This document shows positions 4,740 to 9,260 of a stretch of DNA of 9,260 nt, one piece after another. Below the pieces are notes generated by a model. The model searched no databases and was not told the origin of the DNA. It saw only the letters and a list, made by a program, of their open reading frames with translations. Each line of letters begins with the position of its first letter. Positions within the stretch are counted from its first letter, which is position 1. Position numbers and translations under genes: made by a program. The stretch covers positions 1 to 9,260 of the forward strand of contig VAYV01000007.1 in NCBI GenBank assembly GCA_005883175.1, given 5' to 3'. Origin of the DNA: Actinomycetota bacterium. GTDB lineage: Bacteria; Actinomycetota; AC-67.

Positions 4740-7040
4740 ATGGCAAACATCCATCCATTCACGCTTGAGCGTGACATCGACGGACGCGTCTTCCGCATGG
4801 AGGCCGGCCGTCTCGCCGGACTCGCCGACGGCGCCGTTCTGATCACGCTCGGGGAGACCGAGGTGCTCGTCACCGCGGTCGCGTCCTCTGAACCGAAGGA
4901 GCAATTCGACTTCCTCCCGTTGACCGTCGACGTCGAGGAACGCATGTACGCGGCCGGCAAGATCCCCGGCGGCTTCTTCCGTCGGGAGGGACGCGCGTCG
5001 GAGACGGCGATCCTGACTGCGCGGCTGATCGATCGCCCACTACGTCCGTCGTTCCCCAAAGGATTCAGGAACGAGATCCAAGTCATCGCCACGATCCTGT
5101 CGGTCGATCACGTCAACCCGTTCGACGTCGTCGCGATCACCGGAGCATCGATGGCCGTGATGCTCGCCGGGATGCCGTTCGAGGGTCCGGTCGCCGGTTT
5201 GCGGCTGGGGTACAAGGACGGCCGCTGGGTTCCGTTCCCGACGTACCAAGAGGTCGAGGAGTGCACGTTCGACCTCGCCGTCGCCGGCGGCTTGAACTCC
5301 GACGGCGACGTCCGCATCATCATGGTTGAAGCGGAAGCGACCGATAACGCGTGGTTCCTGATCAAGGCCGGACACCAGGCGCCGACCGAAGAGATCGTCG
5401 CACAAGGTTTGGAAGAAGCGAAGCAATGGATCCGCGAGCTGTGCGAATTCCAGAACGAATTCGCCAAGGTCGCTGCGAAGCCGGCGCGAGAGTTCCCGAC
5501 GTTCCCCGAGTACGGCGAGGACCTTTTCGAACGTGTTCGTGAGTTGACGGAATCCGAGCTCGGTGAAGCGGTGACGATCGGGGACAAAGCCGAGCGTGAG
5601 ATGAAGCTCGACGACATCAAGGCGCGGATGAAGGAGACGCTGGCCAGCGACGACGCCTGGGCCGAGCGCGACAAGGAGTTCTCTCCCGCGCTACGCGCGC
5701 TCACGAAGAAGCTGGTGCGGAAGCGCATCGCGACCGACGGTCTCCGCATCGACGGCCGCAAGGTCGACGAGATCCGCCCCCTGTCCGCGGAGGTCAACCT
5801 CATCCCGCGCGCGCACGGGACCGGACTTTTCCAGCGGGGCGAGACACAGGTCCTGTCGATCGCGACGCTCGGCATGATGCGCATGACGCAGATGATCGAC
5901 ACGCTCGATCCCGAGGAAGAGAAGCGGTACATGCACCACTACAACTTTCCGCCTTTCTCTACGGGTGAGACGCGCCCGTTGCGCGCGCCGAAGCGCCGGG
6001 ACATCGGGCACGGAGCGCTCGCCGAGCGCGCGCTGCTGCCGGTCGTTCCGCCGGAAGACGAGTTCCCCTACGCGATCCGCGTCGTCTCCGAAGTCCTCGC
6101 CTCGAACGGCTCGACGTCGATGGCCAGCGTCTGTGGCTCGACGCTCGCGTTGATGGACGCGGGCGTGCCGATCTACGACCAGGTCGCCGGCATCGCGATG
6201 GGCTTGATCTTCGAGAACGGGGAGTACGTCACCCTGACGGACATCCTCGGCGCCGAAGACGCGTATGGAGACATGGACTTCAAGGTTGCGGGAACGAAGG
6301 AATTCGTCACCGCGCTTCAGCTGGACACCAAGCTCACCGGGATCCCGGCCGACGTTCTCGGGCGCGCGCTCGATCAAGCGAAGACCGCGCGCATGCAGAT
6401 CCTCGACGTGATCCGCTCCGCGATCCCTGCGCCGAGGAGCGAGCTATCGGCCTACGCGCCGAAGATCATCACCGTGCAGATCCCGGTCGACAAGATCGGC
6501 GAAGTGATCGGTCCGAAGGGGAAGAAGATCAACGAGATCCAGGCCGAGACCGGCGCCGAGATCGACATCCAAGACGACGGGCGCATCTTCATCGCATCGA
6601 AGGGCGGCGACGGTGCGGAGCAAGCACGTCAGATGATCGAGATGATCGCCAACCCCGTGATGCCGGAACCGGGCATGCGGTTCCCCGGCAAGATCGTCGG
6701 CGTCCGCGAAGGCCTCGGCCTGTTCGTCGCCGTCCCCGGTTCCGCGAAGGACGGCCTCGTGCACATCTCGAAGCTCGGCTTCGGGAAGCGGATCGAGAAG
6801 ATCGAAGGCGAATACCATATCGGCGACACGATCGAGGTCGAGGTGCAGAAGGTCGACGAGGCGCTGGGCAAGATCTCGCTCTCGCCGATCAACCCGGAGA
6901 CCAGCGAGCGCTACGACGGTCCCGAGCGGAAACCGCGCGAAGGCGGCGACCGCGATCGCGACCGGGATCACGGACGTGGTGGCAGGGACCGGGACCGGAG
7001 GCCCCGCCGGGACCGCGGGGACGGTGGCGGAGGCGAATAA
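4740..7040 (+). CDS. pnp: Polyribonucleotide nucleotidyltransferase (PNPase)
   Basis: PNPase degrades RNA 3' to 5' by phosphorolysis and can add heteropolymeric tails. The 766-residue protein has the full architecture. The first RNase PH-like domain starts at the N-terminus and includes FFRREGR at 79-85. A helical linker follows, then the second RNase PH-like domain. That domain carries the phosphate-binding NGSTSMASVCG (GSTS at 457-460) and the catalytic aspartates 507 and 513 in GAEDAYGDMDF, matching E. coli D486 and D492. The KH domain has the GPKG loop at 591-594, and the S1 domain spans about 645-717 (GLVHISKL). A disordered tail from about residue 723 is rich in Arg, Asp and Gly. The ATG at 4740 is chosen for AGGAGG 10 bases upstream and for the MANIHPF start; a GTG at 4644 in frame lies in the leader. 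All active-site residues checked are present. The M16 peptidase gene follows 25 bases later. Confidence 0.98.
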   Translation: MANIHPFTLERDIDGRVFRMEAGRLAGLADGAVLITLGETEVLVTAVASSEPKEQFDFLPLTVDVEERMYAAGKIPGGFFRREGRASETAILTARLIDRPLRPSFPKGFRNEIQVIATILSVDHVNPFDVVAITGASMAVMLAGMPFEGPVAGLRLGYKDGRWVPFPTYQEVEECTFDLAVAGGLNSDGDVRIIMVEAEATDNAWFLIKAGHQAPTEEIVAQGLEEAKQWIRELCEFQNEFAKVAAKPAREFPTFPEYGEDLFERVRELTESELGEAVTIGDKAEREMKLDDIKARMKETLASDDAWAERDKEFSPALRALTKKLVRKRIATDGLRIDGRKVDEIRPLSAEVNLIPRAHGTGLFQRGETQVLSIATLGMMRMTQMIDTLDPEEEKRYMHHYNFPPFSTGETRPLRAPKRRDIGHGALAERALLPVVPPEDEFPYAIRVVSEVLASNGSTSMASVCGSTLALMDAGVPIYDQVAGIAMGLIFENGEYVTLTDILGAEDAYGDMDFKVAGTKEFVTALQLDTKLTGIPADVLGRALDQAKTARMQILDVIRSAIPAPRSELSAYAPKIITVQIPVDKIGEVIGPKGKKINEIQAETGAEIDIQDDGRIFIASKGGDGAEQARQMIEMIANPVMPEPGMRFPGKIVGVREGLGLFVAVPGSAKDGLVHISKLGFGKRIEKIEGEYHIGDTIEVEVQKVDEALGKISLSPINPETSERYDGPERKPREGGDRDRDRDHGRGGRDRDRRPRRDRGDGGGGE

Positions 7041-7065
7041 GGAAACGCAGCGTTCGGGGGACGGC

Positions 7066-8331
7066 ATGGGGTACGACCGGACGGTTCTCCCTTCTGGCGT
7101 GCGTGTCGTGAGCGAGCGGCTCGAGGGAGCCCGTTCCGTTTCGATCGGTGCGTGGGTTGGGACGGGATCGCGGGACGAATCCGCCGACCTGAACGGCGCG
7201 ACGCATTTCCTCGAGCACTTGCTCTTCAAAGGCACGCCGTCGCGGAGCGCGCTGGAGATCGCTCAGTCTTTCGACGCGATCGGGGGCGACATCAACGCGT
7301 TCACGACGCGCGAGTTCACGTGCTTCCACGCGCGCACGCTGGGCGAGGACCTCCGGTTGGCGCTCGGCACGATCGGCGACCTGGTTCAGAACGCGTCGCT
7401 CGCGCCGGACGACGTTGAGGCCGAGCGCTCGGTCGTGCTGGAAGAGATCGCGATGCACGAGGACACGCCCGACGACATCGTCTTCGACGTCTTCCACGAA
7501 ACGATCTGGCCCGACCATCCGCTGGGCCGGCGCGTGCAAGGCCTTCCCGGCACGGTCGAGCAGATGTCGCGCGAGGCGATCGCCGGCTTCTTCCACCGGT
7601 ACTACACCGGGGACAACATCGTCGTGGCCGCCTCCGGCGAGGTGGACCACGCGCAGGTTGTGAACCTCGTCGACGCGGCCGTCCGCGCGCGCTCAACGCC
7701 TCGCTCGATCCGCGCGCCCGGCGCGCCGCCGCCGGTGGCGGGGAGTCTCGTCGTGCACGAACGCGACATCGAGCAAGCGCACCTCGTCTACGGAACCCAG
7801 GGGATCGCGCGCTCGGACGGACGGCGCTGGGCGCTGGGGCTGCTCAACGTGATCCTCGGGGGCGGGATGTCGTCCCGGTTGTTCCAAGAGATCCGAGAGA
7901 AGCGAGGCCTGGCGTACGCGATCTCGTCCGGGCATCTGGGGTACAGCGAGACGGGGGTCTTCAACATCTACGCAGGCTGCTCGACCGAGAATGTCGGCGA
8001 AGTGCTGTCTATCATCCGCGAGCAGCTTGGCGTGATCACCACGTCGGGGATCACCGAGGAGGAGCTCGCGCGCGCCGTTGGACACGTGCGGGGCAGTTTG
8101 GTGCTATCCATGGAAGAACCGGGAGCGGCGATGTCACACTTGGGAAAGAGCGAGCTCTGCCTTGGTGAGATCCTGACGACCCGGGAGATGATCGCGCGCG
8201 TGGAGGCCGTGACGCTGGACGACGTGCGGCGCGTTGGCGCCGACGTGCTGGCCGGCGCGCCCTGGTCACTCGTCGTGCTGGGCCCAGCGTTGGCGGTGGA
8301 CGTCAGCAGTTTCGTCGGAGCCGCCGCGTGA
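7066..8331 (+). CDS. M16 family zinc metallopeptidase
   Basis: This is a complete M16 (pitrilysin/processing-peptidase type) protein of 421 residues, the usual single-gene length. The inverted zinc motif HFLEH occupies residues 47-51, and a third ligand, Glu127 in LEEI, follows 76 residues after His51, the same spacing as in mitochondrial processing peptidase beta. The second M16 domain carries GGGMSSRLFQEIREKRGLAY, the Arg/Tyr substrate-binding block. It therefore looks catalytically competent. The ATG at 7066 is preferred: it gives the family opening GYDRTVLPSGVRVVSE and has a GGGGG at 5-base spacing. An in-frame GTG at 6976 lies inside pnp. Members next to pnp (YmxG/MlpA-like) are widespread in Gram-positive bacteria. 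Their substrates are mostly unknown, and the absence of a signal peptide suggests a cytoplasmic enzyme. The stop overlaps dapB as GTGA. Confidence 0.95.
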   Translation: MGYDRTVLPSGVRVVSERLEGARSVSIGAWVGTGSRDESADLNGATHFLEHLLFKGTPSRSALEIAQSFDAIGGDINAFTTREFTCFHARTLGEDLRLALGTIGDLVQNASLAPDDVEAERSVVLEEIAMHEDTPDDIVFDVFHETIWPDHPLGRRVQGLPGTVEQMSREAIAGFFHRYYTGDNIVVAASGEVDHAQVVNLVDAAVRARSTPRSIRAPGAPPPVAGSLVVHERDIEQAHLVYGTQGIARSDGRRWALGLLNVILGGGMSSRLFQEIREKRGLAYAISSGHLGYSETGVFNIYAGCSTENVGEVLSIIREQLGVITTSGITEEELARAVGHVRGSLVLSMEEPGAAMSHLGKSELCLGEILTTREMIARVEAVTLDDVRRVGADVLAGAPWSLVVLGPALAVDVSSFVGAAA

Positions 8332-9026
8332 TCCGCGTCGGGGTTCTCGGCGCGCTCGGGCGCATGGGTCGCGAGGTGTGCAAGGCCGTGCACGACGATC
8401 CCGACATGCTGAGCCAGGCCGAGGTGGATTGTGCCATCGACTTCACGCACCCCTCGTCGGTGATGGACAATGTGCGCTGGTGCGTGCGGCATGCGGTCGA
8501 CATCGTTGTGGGCACGACCGGGTTGAAGCCTCAGGACTATGACGAGATCCGCGCCCTCATCGAGGAGGAGGGGAGCGAGTCGAACGTTTTCATCGCACCC
8601 AACTTCGCGATCGGAGCGGTATTGATGATGCGCTTCGCGGCGCAGGCTTCGAAGTTCTTCCCGACTATCGAGATCATCGAATTGCACCATGACGGGAAGG
8701 CCGACGCCCCGTCGGGCACCGCACTGCGCACCGCCCACGAGATCTCGGTCGAGCGAGGCGAGGCGCCGAAGCCGGCGGTCGACTCGGTCGAGGTGGTGGA
8801 AGGCGTGCGCGGCGGTGAGGTCAAAGGGATCCACATCCACTCGGTGCGGCTCCCGGGTCTCGTCGCGCATCAAGAGGTGCTGCTCGGCGGGCCCGGACAG
8901 TCGCTCACGATCCGACACGACTCCTACGACCGCGCGAGCTTCATGCCCGGTGTTTTGCTCGCGGTGAAACAGATCAGCCACCACCCCGGCCTGACCGTGG
9001 GCCTCGAGAACCTGCTCAACCTTTAA
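8328..9026 (+). CDS. dapB: 4-hydroxy-tetrahydrodipicolinate reductase
   Basis: DapB reduces 4-hydroxy-tetrahydrodipicolinate with NAD(P)H in the lysine and diaminopimelate pathway, which feeds peptidoglycan synthesis. The 232-residue product has the dinucleotide-binding GVLGALGRMG at 5-14, IDFTHP at 37-42, VVGTTG at 60-65, IAPNFAIGAVL at 89-99, and the catalytic ELHHDGKADAPSGTA with His120, His121 and Lys124. The C-terminal blocks HSVRLPGLVAHQEVL and TIRHDSYDR are intact. The start is a GTG overlapping the M16 stop by 4 bases. The protein is about 13 residues shorter than the Mycobacterium tuberculosis enzyme as I recall it. The whole difference lies between the first helix and IDFTHP, where the second strand of the Rossmann fold normally sits. 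The gene ends in a TTAA tetramer that also ends the convergent gene. Confidence 0.95.
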   Translation: MIRVGVLGALGRMGREVCKAVHDDPDMLSQAEVDCAIDFTHPSSVMDNVRWCVRHAVDIVVGTTGLKPQDYDEIRALIEEEGSESNVFIAPNFAIGAVLMMRFAAQASKFFPTIEIIELHHDGKADAPSGTALRTAHEISVERGEAPKPAVDSVEVVEGVRGGEVKGIHIHSVRLPGLVAHQEVLLGGPGQSLTIRHDSYDRASFMPGVLLAVKQISHHPGLTVGLENLLNL

Positions 9027-9260
9027 CCGGCCCCAGCCGCATCGACGTAGTCGTTCCAATCGTTCAGAAGGGCCCGCGCAGCGGAGTAGCTGTCGTAGTG
9101 GCGCTCTCCGCTCTCGACGATGAAAGTCAGGAAGTCAGCAACCACTCCCTTCTGCTTACCCGAAAATAGCGACCAGCGCGCCCGGCAGTAGTCGCGGATC
9201 GCTCTGTCCGCACAATCCAGCGAATAGGTCGCCGCGTCGAGGCAGAAAGATCTTGGGTCC
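9023..9260 (-). CDS. Unidentified protein, C-terminal part (runs off the window)
   Basis: A - strand frame is open from the right edge to a TAA at 9023-9025, giving 78 residues with no start inside the window. The composition looks like a real soluble protein: alternating hydrophobic and charged residues, five Trp/Cys positions and amphipathic helices, for example CLDAATYSLDCADRAIRDYC, then FSGKQKGVVADFLTFIVESG and YDSYSAARALLNDWNDYV. The two competing frames on this strand are broken by stops or end out of register. The pattern of a short (F)SxxQ turn followed by a VxxFLxFIxE helix and a final helix with Trp recalls small uncharacterised proteins such as those grouped as DUF6714, but this is a loose resemblance and no function is claimed. 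It is convergent with dapB, their stops sharing TTAA. Confidence 0.65.
   Translation of the reverse strand, partial: DPRSFCLDAATYSLDCADRAIRDYCRARWSLFSGKQKGVVADFLTFIVESGERHYDSYSAARALLNDWNDYVDAAGAG

Noticed and set aside
6976..7065. Upstream GTG start for the M16 peptidase inside pnp
   Set aside because: It would add 30 Gly/Thr/Ala-rich residues that are a shadow of the PNPase tail; the family N-terminus begins at the ATG at 7066.
7968..9059. 363-codon - strand frame opposite the M16 peptidase and dapB
   Set aside because: Antisense to two genes with clear catalytic motifs and no recognisable domain of its own. The real right-edge - strand frame is a different one.

Overview
The window is a dense, GC-rich bacterial segment with the housekeeping gene order DHH phosphoesterase - truB - ribF - rpsO - pnp - M16 peptidase - dapB, all on the + strand. 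I associate that order, ending in M16 peptidase and dapB, with Actinomycetota. High G+C, GTG/TTG starts and actinobacterial-type DapB wording (IAPNFAIGAVL) agree. The genus cannot be told from the sequence; an uncultured actinobacterial lineage is a reasonable guess.

Layout. 1-2443: the 3' part of an NrnA-like DHH phosphoesterase, then truB and ribF, each overlapping its predecessor (RNA turnover, tRNA modification, flavin cofactor synthesis). 2440-4112: a three-gene - strand cassette interrupts the backbone. In its own direction it reads: a small membrane-anchored acidic protein, an ECF-type (BldN-like) sigma factor, and a single-pass membrane protein that is probably its anti-sigma factor. 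4113-4243: divergent promoter region. 4244-7040: rpsO and pnp, separated by a 226-base leader with several hairpins. 7066-9026: M16 zinc peptidase and dapB, overlapping by 4 bases. 9023-9260: the C-terminal end of an unidentified - strand gene that meets dapB tail to tail.

The most interesting part is the sigma cassette. The same bipartite element, GTAAC-N17-CGAT, lies on the - strand upstream of the first cassette gene and again just upstream of the sigma gene, which suggests autoregulation by the encoded sigma factor. The sigma reading frame continues through recognisable region 2.1 upstream of its first ATG, but no ATG, GTG or TTG in that frame could start it, and the second element lies inside this extension. 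The two flanking membrane proteins share one design: a short cytoplasmic N-terminus, one membrane helix, and a long disordered Ser/Asp/Gly/Pro tail. Together they look like an envelope-sensing sigma/anti-sigma module. Separately, DapB is about 13 residues shorter than a typical actinobacterial DapB, with the gap at the second strand of its nucleotide-binding fold.
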